Positions 1 through 7,803 of a stretch of 20,493 bases of DNA are shown here, one piece after another; positions within the stretch are counted from its first letter, which is position 1; every line of letters starts with the position of its first letter. A model generated the notes under the pieces. The model was not told the origin of the DNA, ran no database searches, and worked only from the letters and a program-made list of their open reading frames with translations. Position numbers and translations under genes: made by a program. Source of the DNA: a virus; IMG/VR virus record IMGVR_UViG_3300017971_000866, positions 1 to 20,493 of that record; one strand, written 5' to 3'.

Positions 1-353
1 GATGTTCCTGATGTTCCGGAAGTACCTGAATTACCAGAAGTACCTGATGTACCTGATGCTCCAGATGATCCACTTGTACCTGCTGCTCCTGTAGCACCAG
101 AACTACCTGATGTTCCACTTGCACCAGATGATCCGGATGTACCTGAATTACCAGATGTTCCTGATGTTCCACTTGCCCCTGAGCTACCTGATGTTCCAGC
201 TGCTCCTGTAGCTCCTGAAGAACCAGATGTACCACTTGCTCCACTTGATCCAGAAGTACCATCTGAACCTGATGTACCAGAAGTTCCTGAGGTACCATCT
301 GAACCAGAAGTTCCTGATGTACCTGATGTTCCGTGAGGAGGTCCTGGAGGTCC
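1..353 (-). repeat. Collagen-like GTS/GSS block 5, runs off the window
   Basis: At least 39 triplets from residue 1240. It opens with GPP GPP H, the only classical proline collagen triplets in the protein, then continues as GTS, GSD, GSS, GAS, GAT and GNS to the first base of the window. The true length is unknown. Confidence 0.93.
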
Positions 354-3300
354 AACCACTCCATCCATACGAGTAATTTTAAGAGTAGAATTAGTAAAAT
401 TACCAGATGCTGCACCAGCTTTTAATTCAAGTTGGATATAGTCATTTGCAGATAATTCTATAACCGATGTATCGCCAAATGTTGCTGTTCCTGTGCCACC
501 AGCAGCACGGTAAAATTCAGCATAACAAGAATCTATTTGTGCATCTACTCCATTTTTACTAATTCTTGATTCATTTGAACTAGCACCTGAATATGCTGAC
601 CAAGTAACCATATATATTCCATCTTCATAGACATATATCCTATCACCTGTAGTTGAATCAAAATTCAAAACTGTATCATCGTTTTCAACTAACAGCGTAT
701 CAAATGTAACTGCTTTCCAAGATGCCGTTGCTGCTTGACTTGTATCATAAACAGAAACAGATGCTAATGTTTCAAGCACACCTGTGCCAGAAGTTCCTGA
801 GGTTCCATCTGAACCTGATGTACCTGATGTTCCACTTGTACCTGCTGTTGGAACAGGAACACTAAAATAAACAAAACAAGATGTTCCATCTTGTGTTACT
901 CCGTCAAAATCTATTACAGATATATCAAATTCAGTATATGATGTTTGATCTGTAACGCCTTCTATTTCATAGTAACCCCAGATATCAGTATCATCTTTAT
1001 CAGTAAAATAAATTGTATTACCTTCTTCAAGAGATCCTAATAACCCTTCTCTATCAACTGAGTCTTCATCTGTATTGTGAATATAAATTTTAGATGCTAA
1101 TTCGTGGAATACAGAATTAAATTTAAACTCACCTGTTCCTGGAGGAGGAGTTGTATTTGCATTAAATACCCAAGAGCCAACGCCACCTGCTCCACCAGCT
1201 CCAGATGTACCTGATGTTCCACTTGTACCTGTAGCACCAGATGAACCTGATGTACCTGAATTACCACTTGTACCTGATGTACCGCTTGTTCCACTTACAC
1301 CTGATGAGCCAGAAGTGCCTGAATTACCTGAAGTTCCGGATGTTCCACTTGTACCTGAACCACTTCCAGACATACTAATTGTATCATCAAATCTCCAATC
1401 AACATAATCATTTCCATCATCTGTTGATCTTACTCTACCTTTGACTTCGTTTGAATAACCATCAGATGTTTGATAAATAACTGTAGCAATTGCTTTAATT
1501 TCAGGAAACAGAACTTCATCCAGCAGTAATTCGTGAATTTCTGTTCTTGCTCCTTGTCTTGCTTCCCCAATATTTCCATAATCTGATTGCCCCATTATAG
1601 CAATCATTGGTTCATCTTTTTCTGTTGTTGCAAATATATGACACAATACAAAGTCATTATTTGAAACTTGAGTTAATTGCCACGTTCCAGCTACATCTTG
1701 ATTATATGCTAACCTTGTTGCATCTGTTCCATCAAATGTTCTGACAGGGAATCCTGGATTATAGTAACGTTGCCATTCTTGACTATTCAACATATAGTAA
1801 ATTGGAAGATTACCTGTTGTATCAACAGCATCAATTGAATGATAAATATCTTCATCATACACTCCGCCAGAAGCAATGTTGAATTGTGCTGCTGAATCAT
1901 CATTACCCGAACCATCCACATCCATATTTTCAAGTCTTAAACCACTACTATATTGACATCCTTGTGTGAAGTGTAGATAATTATGTGTTACTGGAGACAT
2001 TACCTTACCGTGTCTTTCTTCCCCAACGTATATTGCCTCTTGTTCGGATACATCCCAATAGACAGCTGCCGCAATACATTTCAACCTTATGATCTCACTA
2101 ACTTGTGAAGTTGATGGATTAGCAACAGATTTCAATACTTGATCATCGTCATAGTAGATGATATGGATGCCTTCTGTATTGTCGATTTGGACAGAATCGC
2201 CTGATGTTTGATATCTTTCACCAAGAATATAGTAGTAAAAATCATCTACTGAAGCATCAATATGCATAGTTCTTGTTGAATCTTCCCAACGAAGAACAGA
2301 ATCAGTTCTGTTTTCAAAACCATTTTGACCCCAATCTTCTCGAGTAACAGCTATTTCTTCAATAGCATCATATATTGCTGTTCCTGTTAGCAATTCATTA
2401 CTGCCTGATGCTCCATATTCATCTCTGATTGTATCAACAGTTGGACCTGATGATAGTTTGATTCCCGATCCATTTGTTTCAAATACTTTAGATCCATCAT
2501 AATATAATTCAACACCACCACTTGGAGTAGCTTGTAACACTTTTTGAGTTCCATCTGTTGAATCAGTAACATTTAGAACTAATTTTCCATCGTCATATTT
2601 ATTGATGAAATTGATATCACCATCTGTGAAGTCAAGCAATAATCTACGATCATTGTTTTCTCCATAAATGGTTGCACTTGCTCCATTGGATACAAATGCT
2701 CTTTTACTATCTTCCTTATATAAATATAATCCCCAGGTTTTATCTTGCCATAAAGTATATCTAAGGGTATCGCCAGAATCTGTTCTACCAATAGATATAG
2801 GAGCATCTTCTGTTCTTCCAACAAGTGCTGTTTCAGACCCATTTCTATAAACCTTGAATAAATCATCTGTATCGTCTGATATTGAAAGTCCATCTTCTAA
2901 TGCTAATGCTCTTACAGCAGTAGAATCCCATAACAATCTATCTGTTTGTGCTTCTGTTGGGGTTGTTCCTGATGTACCGCTTGTACCTGATGTACCAGAA
3001 TCTCCAGCATCACCTGCTTGTGAGAATTGAAATGTTACACGAGTTTGATTATCAAATTGATCACCTTCAACGTGCTCAACTGGCAATACATAATATGCTC
3101 CACCACCTTCTGATGTAGAATCACCAACAATGTTATATACAGATACATCTCCTTCTGAACTATCAGCTTCTTGAAGGATTAATTGTCCTTTAACATCATT
3201 TGTAGAATTATCCCAAATTAAGATAAAATCTCTTTGATTTCCATTGTAAGCATCATCTTTATCAATATATAACAATGTGTTATTTGCAGGAATTAAAGTA

Positions 3301-4070
3301 TCAAAATGGAATCTTGAATTACTTGGTTGTGCTGAACCTGAAACTGCTTCATAAATCCATTGAACACCACCTCTATACCCATCATCACCTGATGTGCCAG
3401 ATGTTCCTGATGTGCCAGAATTACCTGAGCTACCTGATGTACCGTTTACACCAGATGAACCAGATGTACCAGCAGCACCAGATGAACCTGATGTACCTGA
3501 TGTTCCAGCAGGACCAACAGAACCAGATGAACCAGAAGTACCTGATGTTCCAGCATTACCACTTGAACCTGATGTTCCGCTTGTACCTGTATCTCCAGAG
3601 CTACCAGATGTACCACCTGTTCCGGAACTTCCACTTGAACCTGATGTACCGCTTACCCCAGATGATCCTGACGTACCAGATGTACCACTATCTCCAGAGC
3701 TACCAGATGTTCCACTTGTACCTGCAACACCTGAGCTACCTGACGTACCAGATGACCCAGATGTACCTGAATATGTGATTAAACCTCCATCTCCCTCTTG
3801 TGATGTATGGAAGTGTTCTCCAATATTTCCAAAACGTTCCCCTTTTACAACACCGTAATCAACACCTATAAGGTTAGACGTCAAATCATCGCTTGTACCT
3901 GTTAATTCTACAGTTGTTAAAGAAGTATATGTTGAAGATGTTATCGTACCATATTTAAGACCATCAACTCCACAGTCTGCTCTCACTCTTCTTCCATCAT
4001 TAAATATAAAAGTTTGATCACCTGCTACTGTGAAAGATGTAGAGTCTATAAATGTTGCTAAAATTGCCAT
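1..4070 (-). CDS. Giant collagen-like tail fibre protein, C-terminus beyond the window
   Basis: The frame opens at ATG 4070 (GGAGA eight bases upstream) and stays open to position 1: 1356 codons plus two bases, with the end outside the window. Residues 1-101 contain a GRRVR motif followed by SS-Y and TTV stretches, as in the N-terminal module of many phage fibres, which may anchor it to the tail. Five G-X-Y blocks follow (about 102-231, 353-370, 902-965, 1077-1097 and 1240 onward), made mostly of GTS and GSS triplets. Between them lie related modules (232-350 and 966-1076), a long fibre region (371-901) with a YYDGSKVFE motif common in phage fibres, and a C1q-like jelly roll (about 1098-1236). 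It is probably trimeric and binds the host surface, though the receptor is unknown. D-S-T occurs six times. The function is inferred from architecture and position. Confidence 0.85.
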   Translation of the reverse strand, partial: MAILATFIDSTSFTVAGDQTFIFNDGRRVRADCGVDGLKYGTITSSTYTSLTTVELTGTSDDLTSNLIGVDYGVVKGERFGNIGEHFHTSQEGDGGLITYSGTSGSSGTSGSSGVAGTSGTSGSSGDSGTSGTSGSSGVSGTSGSSGSSGTGGTSGSSGDTGTSGTSGSSGNAGTSGTSGSSGSVGPAGTSGTSGSSGAAGTSGSSGVNGTSGSSGNSGTSGTSGTSGDDGYRGGVQWIYEAVSGSAQPSNSRFHFDTLIPANNTLLYIDKDDAYNGNQRDFILIWDNSTNDVKGQLILQEADSSEGDVSVYNIVGDSTSEGGGAYYVLPVEHVEGDQFDNQTRVTFQFSQAGDAGDSGTSGTSGTSGTTPTEAQTDRLLWDSTAVRALALEDGLSISDDTDDLFKVYRNGSETALVGRTEDAPISIGRTDSGDTLRYTLWQDKTWGLYLYKEDSKRAFVSNGASATIYGENNDRRLLLDFTDGDINFINKYDDGKLVLNVTDSTDGTQKVLQATPSGGVELYYDGSKVFETNGSGIKLSSGPTVDTIRDEYGASGSNELLTGTAIYDAIEEIAVTREDWGQNGFENRTDSVLRWEDSTRTMHIDASVDDFYYYILGERYQTSGDSVQIDNTEGIHIIYYDDDQVLKSVANPSTSQVSEIIRLKCIAAAVYWDVSEQEAIYVGEERHGKVMSPVTHNYLHFTQGCQYSSGLRLENMDVDGSGNDDSAAQFNIASGGVYDEDIYHSIDAVDTTGNLPIYYMLNSQEWQRYYNPGFPVRTFDGTDATRLAYNQDVAGTWQLTQVSNNDFVLCHIFATTEKDEPMIAIMGQSDYGNIGEARQGARTEIHELLLDEVLFPEIKAIATVIYQTSDGYSNEVKGRVRSTDDGNDYVDWRFDDTISMSGSGSGTSGTSGTSGNSGTSGSSGVSGTSGTSGTSGNSGTSGSSGATGTSGTSGTSGAGGAGGVGSWVFNANTTPPPGTGEFKFNSVFHELASKIYIHNTDEDSVDREGLLGSLEEGNTIYFTDKDDTDIWGYYEIEGVTDQTSYTEFDISVIDFDGVTQDGTSCFVYFSVPVPTAGTSGTSGTSGSDGTSGTSGTGVLETLASVSVYDTSQAATASWKAVTFDTLLVENDDTVLNFDSTTGDRIYVYEDGIYMVTWSAYSGASSNESRISKNGVDAQIDSCYAEFYRAAGGTGTATFGDTSVIELSANDYIQLELKAGAASGNFTNSTLKITRMDGVVGPPGPPHGTSGTSGTSGSDGTSGTSGTSGSDGTSGSSGASGTSGSSGATGAAGTSGSSGASGTSGTSGNSGTSGSSGASGTSGSSGATGAAGTSGSSGASGTSGTSGNSGTSGTSGT
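363..779 (-). other. C1q/TNF-like jelly-roll domain in the fibre
   Basis: Residues about 1098-1236 have C1q-family landmarks: an early F/V strand, EDGIYMVTWSAY (compare G-x-Y-x-F-S), SSNESRISKNG (compare I-x-x-NG), a glycine-rich stretch, VIELSANDYIQLEL (compare L-x-x-GD-x-I) and a closing STLKITRM strand. In eukaryotes and some phage or bacterial proteins, C1q domains trimerise next to collagen stems; here collagen-like blocks lie on both sides. The assignment is by pattern only. Confidence 0.6.
780..842 (-). repeat. Collagen-like GTS block 4 (short)
   Basis: Seven triplets at residues 1077-1097 (GTS, GSD, GTS and GTG), joining module B to the C1q-like domain. Confidence 0.85.
843..1175 (-). 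repeat. Fibre module B (diverged copy of module A)
   Basis: Residues 966-1076: SWVF start, EFKF, KIYIHNTDED, NTIYF, YYEIEG, TEFDISVI and CFVYF. These landmarks follow the same order and roughly the same spacing as module A, about 1.9 kb upstream in the gene. The relationship was judged by eye. Confidence 0.55.
1176..1367 (-). repeat. Collagen-like GTS/GSS block 3
   Basis: About 21 triplets at residues 902-965, including GTS, GNS, GSS, GVS and GAT and ending in GAG GAG GVG before module B. It begins just after a serine/glycine linker (SGSGSG). Confidence 0.93.
2961..3014 (-). repeat. Collagen-like GTS block 2 (short)
   Basis: Six triplets (GDA GDS GTS GTS GTS GTT) at residues 353-370, linking module A to the long central region of the fibre. 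Confidence 0.85.
3021..3377 (-). repeat. Fibre module A (diverged copy of module B)
   Basis: Residues 232-350 of the fibre. The order is an aromatic start (VQWIYE), RFHF, LLYIDKDD, GQLIL, VYNIVG, then an aromatic-rich strand and F-x-F near the end. The same order recurs in module B at 843-1175. Each copy follows a collagen-like block and precedes a shorter one, so block and module look like one repeating unit. No family recognised. Confidence 0.55.
3378..3767 (-). repeat. Collagen-like GTS/GSS block 1
   Basis: About 43 consecutive G-X-Y triplets (residues 102-231 of the fibre), mostly GTS, GSS, GNS and GDS with very little proline. Synonymous codons vary (GGT/GGA, ACA/ACG/ACT, TCA/TCT/AGT/AGC), so the DNA repeat is imperfect while the protein repeat is strict. 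The reverse strand of this block creates a false Pro-Asp-Val reading frame. Confidence 0.95.
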
Positions 4071-4134
4071 TTTAATTGTCTCCGATATGTACGGTATTTA
4101 ATAGTTTGTTCGGGAGCCAGAAGTATTTCTAACT

Positions 4135-4827
4135 CTAAATTCCTGGTGGAGGTTTCAATTCTATGTATCTCTGAGGTACAGATGATTTAGCATATCCTCC
4201 TGAAAAAAGACCACCTCCAGTCGCATCAGGAGTAACTTTAATTTCTGTGCTATATACAAATAAATCAAAGTCTAACGTATTTGAATCGACTTTCTTCATC
4301 CCTGTAATTTTTCTTATATATGTTTCAGTTCTATTGATCCCATCAAACGCTATTACATAATTCATATTCAATCCAGCACCAATAATTGCAAAATAATTAT
4401 TGTCAGCATCCCTAACCGTTTCTTCTGTTTGAGAGTATAATCCATCTTCAACTACATTTAAATATCCTGATTCATTTGATGAAAATACAACATTTCCCGT
4501 TGAATCATATACATTTAGACCATATTCACCAGAAGGAACTATGTCTATTTCTTTATAAACAATCCAGTCTACATATCCAGTTGAATCTGATGCTATAAGA
4601 ATTTTATCATATACATCTCCTGATTTTACAAATCCATATGCAAGTGCTAAGAATGATTCTGCTTTTATAAATGCAATTCCGGAAGTTGCTATATCAGGAA
4701 TATCAACCTCAGTTAATTCTTCTTGTACGAATGATGTTCCGTGTGCGTGATATATATGATTTTTATATTTAGAATCAATCTGTACGATGTTATTTTGATT
4801 GACAACTCTTAATCCATAATCTACCAT
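4135..4827 (-). CDS. Tail-tip/fibre-associated protein, YGL-type
   Basis: A 230-residue protein with no signal peptide or membrane segment. It starts MVDYGLRV and repeats the pattern inside as EYGLNVYDSTGNVVF (about residue 115). The same YGL/FGL-x-DxxGN pattern occurs in the neighbouring 335-residue protein. It resembles a family of uncharacterised phage tail-tip proteins found next to J-like hubs (DUF6453-like, by memory only). The C-terminus is rich in Gly and Pro (ending PPPGI). It starts one base after the upstream gene's stop (TAA T ATG), so the two are probably translated together. A 64-base gap separates it from the giant fibre gene. It is probably a virion component of the tail tip; its exact role is unknown. 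Confidence 0.7.
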   Translation of the reverse strand: MVDYGLRVVNQNNIVQIDSKYKNHIYHAHGTSFVQEELTEVDIPDIATSGIAFIKAESFLALAYGFVKSGDVYDKILIASDSTGYVDWIVYKEIDIVPSGEYGLNVYDSTGNVVFSSNESGYLNVVEDGLYSQTEETVRDADNNYFAIIGAGLNMNYVIAFDGINRTETYIRKITGMKKVDSNTLDFDLFVYSTEIKVTPDATGGGLFSGGYAKSSVPQRYIELKPPPGI

Positions 4828-4828
4828 A

Positions 4829-5836
4829 TTACCACCCCACTATCGTTATCAAGGAATCTGCTGACCCTACAACTTCATAATCAGTTCCAAGAACATTCAC
4901 ACTTGAACTGTTTGCTGTCCAAGTAATTGTATTTCCAGATGTTTCAATGTTATGAGCTAATTCACCATTTGTGGCATCTAAAGGAATCGCAAAAGCAAAA
5001 TATCTATCTTCACCCATTGAAGAATCAAATGTATCAGATCCATCAACACCTGATTCTACTTCTCTTTGATATATAACTCTTGTAATTCTATCTGTTATAT
5101 CTAAGGTAATGTTTCCGGTGGAATCATAACAACGCAAACCAAACTTACCTGGATCAATTCCTGTTGTTACTCTTATGTAGAATGTGTCTATATAAACTGT
5201 AGCTTCACCAATAACTCGTTCTGGTGGATTGTTATCAAACCATTCTTCTAGAAATTCTAATGCTTCATGTGATGGATTTTCAGGATCATAGTATATAAAA
5301 CTTGTCCCATCTATAAAATACATATCTCCTGATGTAGAATCATATATAAATGGAGGACCTTGAATAAATCCAGTTGGATTCATTAATGCTGTACAATCTA
5401 AATGTATATTATTTATGTCAGTCCATTCCCAGTTGCCTGCACCAGGTAAATTCCCTTTATCAGTTATATCATACCACAATGTCTCTGGAGATGTATTTGT
5501 AACTTCTGTTGAAGTATAACCAGCATGCCCAACACCATCTCCAGCATTTAGATATAAATATAAACTAAAATCTGTTGAATCTGCTGTTTGTTTATATGTT
5601 ACACCAACTTCTACTTTTTCAATATAATCACCAGCAGTTGAATCTAATGTATGATTTGAAGCATAGATTTCTTCTGAAACAAAATACTCTTCTTCTGAGG
5701 TTGAATCAGACACTAAAGTACAAGAAGCATATGTTTCAGCAGTACCATCTACACAATTTGAAAGATTATCCCAATCAAATTGATCAGGATTACTTCCTTG
5801 TGATGCTGATCTATACTCTCCGGTATAAACTGTCAT
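4829..5836 (-). CDS. Putative tail fibre/tip protein
   Basis: A 335-residue acidic, beta-rich protein. Residues 1-150 look like a jelly-roll module (VEVGVTYKQ, FSLYLYLNAGDG, then W-Y-D and NIHLDC stretches). Residues about 231-335 hold FGLRCYDSTGNITLDITDR, a motif seen in phage tail-tip proteins near J-like hubs, followed by IP-LDATNGELAHNI. It shares the YGL/FGL motif with the 230-residue protein downstream. D-S-T occurs five times, the densest of any gene here. Its ATG shares one base with the upstream stop (TAATG), showing coupling. It probably sits in the distal tail; host binding is possible but unproven. Confidence 0.7.
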   Translation of the reverse strand: MTVYTGEYRSASQGSNPDQFDWDNLSNCVDGTAETYASCTLVSDSTSEEEYFVSEEIYASNHTLDSTAGDYIEKVEVGVTYKQTADSTDFSLYLYLNAGDGVGHAGYTSTEVTNTSPETLWYDITDKGNLPGAGNWEWTDINNIHLDCTALMNPTGFIQGPPFIYDSTSGDMYFIDGTSFIYYDPENPSHEALEFLEEWFDNNPPERVIGEATVYIDTFYIRVTTGIDPGKFGLRCYDSTGNITLDITDRITRVIYQREVESGVDGSDTFDSSMGEDRYFAFAIPLDATNGELAHNIETSGNTITWTANSSSVNVLGTDYEVVGSADSLITIVGW

Positions 5837-6930
5837 TATGATAGTTTCCCCAATTCAACTCTTAATGTTCCAGCAGCATCATATACCTTCAATACATCAT
5901 TATCAAGATCAAGTCTCACTCCGCCATCATCAAAGTTTGAAGATTGTACGACACCTGCTGTAACTAATCCAACATCAGCAGAAAAGGCAGATAATGTCTC
6001 TACTTCGATATCTTGTGCTTTTACAATTTCATTAAAACGTAACTCGCTTAACTCGAAATTGTGGTCATTTATGTCCGTTTCTGGCTCTAAAAAGAAAATT
6101 CTGAAGTATTTTGCTGCTGTTCCCTTTAAAACACTCAGACCAATTCCACCATCAATATCCATACGTTCATCTGTATATCCATAGTAGTTTGCTTGAGCAT
6201 TTTCATATGACATTTGAACAAGTGACTCTGACGTAGAATCATATCCAAGATAAGTCCAGTCTGTACCATTTAATGATTGTCCAAAGAAAGCAGCTATAAC
6301 ATTAGATCCAGTTGTATCAAAATCTCCATATACAAATACTTTCTTGATCATCCTTTCAACAGGAAATCTATATTGAATCCAATAATTAAGTTCTGAGGTT
6401 GAATCTGTTATAACTAAATCAGATGTTGTATCTATTGTTATATAATCATCATTATCCCCATTATACAAAACTTTTAGATTATCTGGATTCCTTAATGATT
6501 TATCGGTAATGACAATATCTGTTGGTAACTTTCTATCGTACCTTATTTGTTGCTCAATGACATTTTCTGCTTGAACAATACCAGAGTCAAACTCTAAGTT
6601 ATCTGCCTCGTACTGCAACTCTGCTGGCGTTTTAACTCGTATAGTTCCGTTGTCGTTTGTTAAGATATATCTATCATCCCAAGTACATTGAACAAGCTGC
6701 GTTACATAAGCAGTTGAATCAAGTAAATGAAGAATGAATCCTTCTTCTGCTGATTGTTCAACATAAAATTCTGTATATGCTGTTGTATCAGATACATTGA
6801 CCATTGATGTTCCATCATATCGTAAAACGTCAATACTTGCTCCAGCAGGTAAAGGTCCAACATCAATACCAAGTGATGCATCACCCGTAATGCTTAGGAT
6901 TCTATCTCCATTTAAAGTTACGATTGCCAT
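5836..6930 (-). CDS. Tail protein with discoidin-like and J-type C-terminal modules
   Basis: A 364-residue protein. Residues about 145-300 resemble an F5/8 type C (discoidin) fold, often carbohydrate-binding: WIQYRFP, KKVFVYGDF, GTDWTYLGYDST, KYFRIFFL and a closing ELRFNEI strand. Residues 305-364 (ETLSAFSADVGLVTAGVVQS, then LDLDNDVLKVYDAAG) match the small repeat found at the C-terminus of lambda J-like proteins, whose consensus is roughly SADLG-I-aG-S followed by a D-L-D strand. This suggests a former J C-terminal part now encoded separately, docking at the tail tip. The ATG overlaps the previous stop by one base, with a GAGGAAG ribosome site. The sugar-binding role is inference. Confidence 0.7.
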   Translation of the reverse strand: MAIVTLNGDRILSITGDASLGIDVGPLPAGASIDVLRYDGTSMVNVSDTTAYTEFYVEQSAEEGFILHLLDSTAYVTQLVQCTWDDRYILTNDNGTIRVKTPAELQYEADNLEFDSGIVQAENVIEQQIRYDRKLPTDIVITDKSLRNPDNLKVLYNGDNDDYITIDTTSDLVITDSTSELNYWIQYRFPVERMIKKVFVYGDFDTTGSNVIAAFFGQSLNGTDWTYLGYDSTSESLVQMSYENAQANYYGYTDERMDIDGGIGLSVLKGTAAKYFRIFFLEPETDINDHNFELSELRFNEIVKAQDIEVETLSAFSADVGLVTAGVVQSSNFDDGGVRLDLDNDVLKVYDAAGTLRVELGKLS

Positions 6931-7313
6931 TATTCTTCCTCTTTATGCTCAAGTAATTTTTCATCAATGTATGGTTCTATTTGTTTCATTTTATCTGAAA
7001 TAGCAGCTACACATTTGAGACTATTTTCAAAGTTTATCAATAAGTTAGTTATTGATCCTAATCTTTCTGCTTGTGATGCTGTTTCAAGTGTAACTTGCTC
7101 TTGAAGTCCTCTTAATGCTCCTTCAAAGTAACCTAGATGTTTTGCCCAATAAACAGGAATATATTCATTTGTTTTTGTAATCTCTGGAACAGCAAGAGGT
7201 TGTCCTGTTTTTTCATCTCGCCTTTTTTCCATTGTGATTTCTACAGTTAGACAATCCTCCACAACTGTTCTGATTGTTTCTTCGATCCATTTTTTATCAT
7301 TTTTGCTTAACAT
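6930..7313 (-). CDS. Small helical protein of unknown function
   Basis: 127 residues from ATG 7313. It is mostly helical and charged: an N-terminal helix (KKWIEETIRTVVEDCL), a middle segment with YIPVYWAKHLGYFEGALRGL, and a C-terminal amphipathic helix ending in EHKEEE. I do not recognise a family. The start is uncertain: an in-frame TTG at 7337 would add eight residues, but neither start has a strong ribosome site (a weak GGGG precedes 7313). It overlaps the acetyltransferase end by 17 bases and is coupled to the next gene by TAATG. It could be a chaperone or minor tail component. Confidence 0.7.
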   Translation of the reverse strand: MLSKNDKKWIEETIRTVVEDCLTVEITMEKRRDEKTGQPLAVPEITKTNEYIPVYWAKHLGYFEGALRGLQEQVTLETASQAERLGSITNLLINFENSLKCVAAISDKMKQIEPYIDEKLLEHKEEE

Positions 7314-7791
7314 CAATATTGCCCCATATTCTTTCAAGTTTTTTAAAGTCTGCTTCTTGACGACTTAGACCATATGTATATAAATATCCAGTTGAAGCAT
7401 TAGGTTTATGATTTATCAATTTAAATCCCATATCTGTAAATATTTGATGTTTAATGACATTTTCACGTTTATGATTAACTATTTTTGTTGCTCCAAGTTC
7501 AAATAGATATTTAACTGCCAGTTGAATTATTGCATATGCTATTCCTTTTCTACGATGGTGTTTAGATGTAACAATAGACATAAAATTATAAACACCTTTA
7601 CCTGCACTATTTATACCCATACAACCAACAATTTTATCTTTATATAAACAGACACAAGCGTGTGTCATATATTTGTTATCTATTGATTCAGCCATTACAG
7701 TTGCTTTTTCAGGATTGAAATAATGATAGTAAAGATTATGAATTTCATCTATCATTCCTCTATTAACTTCAATCAATTTAATTGAATACAT
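7297..7791 (-). CDS. GNAT-family N-acetyltransferase
   Basis: 164 residues. GNAT enzymes move an acetyl group from acetyl-CoA to an amine. Motif A is visible at about residues 71-95 (MSIVTSKHHRRKGIAYAII), with R80-R81-K82-G83-I84-A85 matching the Q/R-x-x-G-x-G/A pyrophosphate loop. Strands before it (ACVCLYKDKIVGCMGI) and the closing ENVIKHQIFTDMGFKLI segment fit motifs D and B (the N-x-x-A/H-x-x-x-Y/F-x-x-x-GF pattern). I chose ATG 7791 because AAAGGAG lies five bases upstream; ATG 7809 would add six residues and overlap the fibre gene. It lies between tail genes in the same transcript. The substrate is unknown; a fibre protein, a host protein or a small molecule are all possible. Confidence 0.85.
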   Translation of the reverse strand: MYSIKLIEVNRGMIDEIHNLYYHYFNPEKATVMAESIDNKYMTHACVCLYKDKIVGCMGINSAGKGVYNFMSIVTSKHHRRKGIAYAIIQLAVKYLFELGATKIVNHKRENVIKHQIFTDMGFKLINHKPNASTGYLYTYGLSRQEADFKKLERIWGNIDVKQK

Positions 7792-7796
7792 CTTTA

Positions 7797-7803
7797 CTCC
7801 TTT
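7797..7803 (-). promoter_or_regulatory. Ribosome binding site fixing the acetyltransferase start
   Basis: The minus strand reads AAAGGAG followed by TAAAG and ATG 7791. It overlaps the stop codon of the upstream fibre gene, so the two are probably translationally linked. Confidence 0.7.

Noticed and set aside
1097-1294. Minus-strand frame of Val-His-Gln repeats
   Set aside because: Off-frame reading of collagen-like block 3 inside the intact giant fibre gene.
2387-2893. Two short minus-strand frames that might suggest a broken fibre gene
   Set aside because: The fibre frame passes through this region without stops; these are the alternative frames.
1-3767. Repeats that could look like a CRISPR or satellite array
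   Set aside because: Period is three codons with free synonymous variation and no unique spacers; the repeat is in the protein.
3275-3778. Plus-strand frame rich in Met, Tyr, Leu and Gln
   Set aside because: Another shadow of the same repeat; low-complexity composition follows from the GTS codons.
3394-3858. Plus-strand frame of Pro-Asp-Val-type repeats
   Set aside because: It is the reverse strand of collagen-like block 1 (GTS codons read backwards). No ribosome site, and it opposes a strong minus-strand gene.
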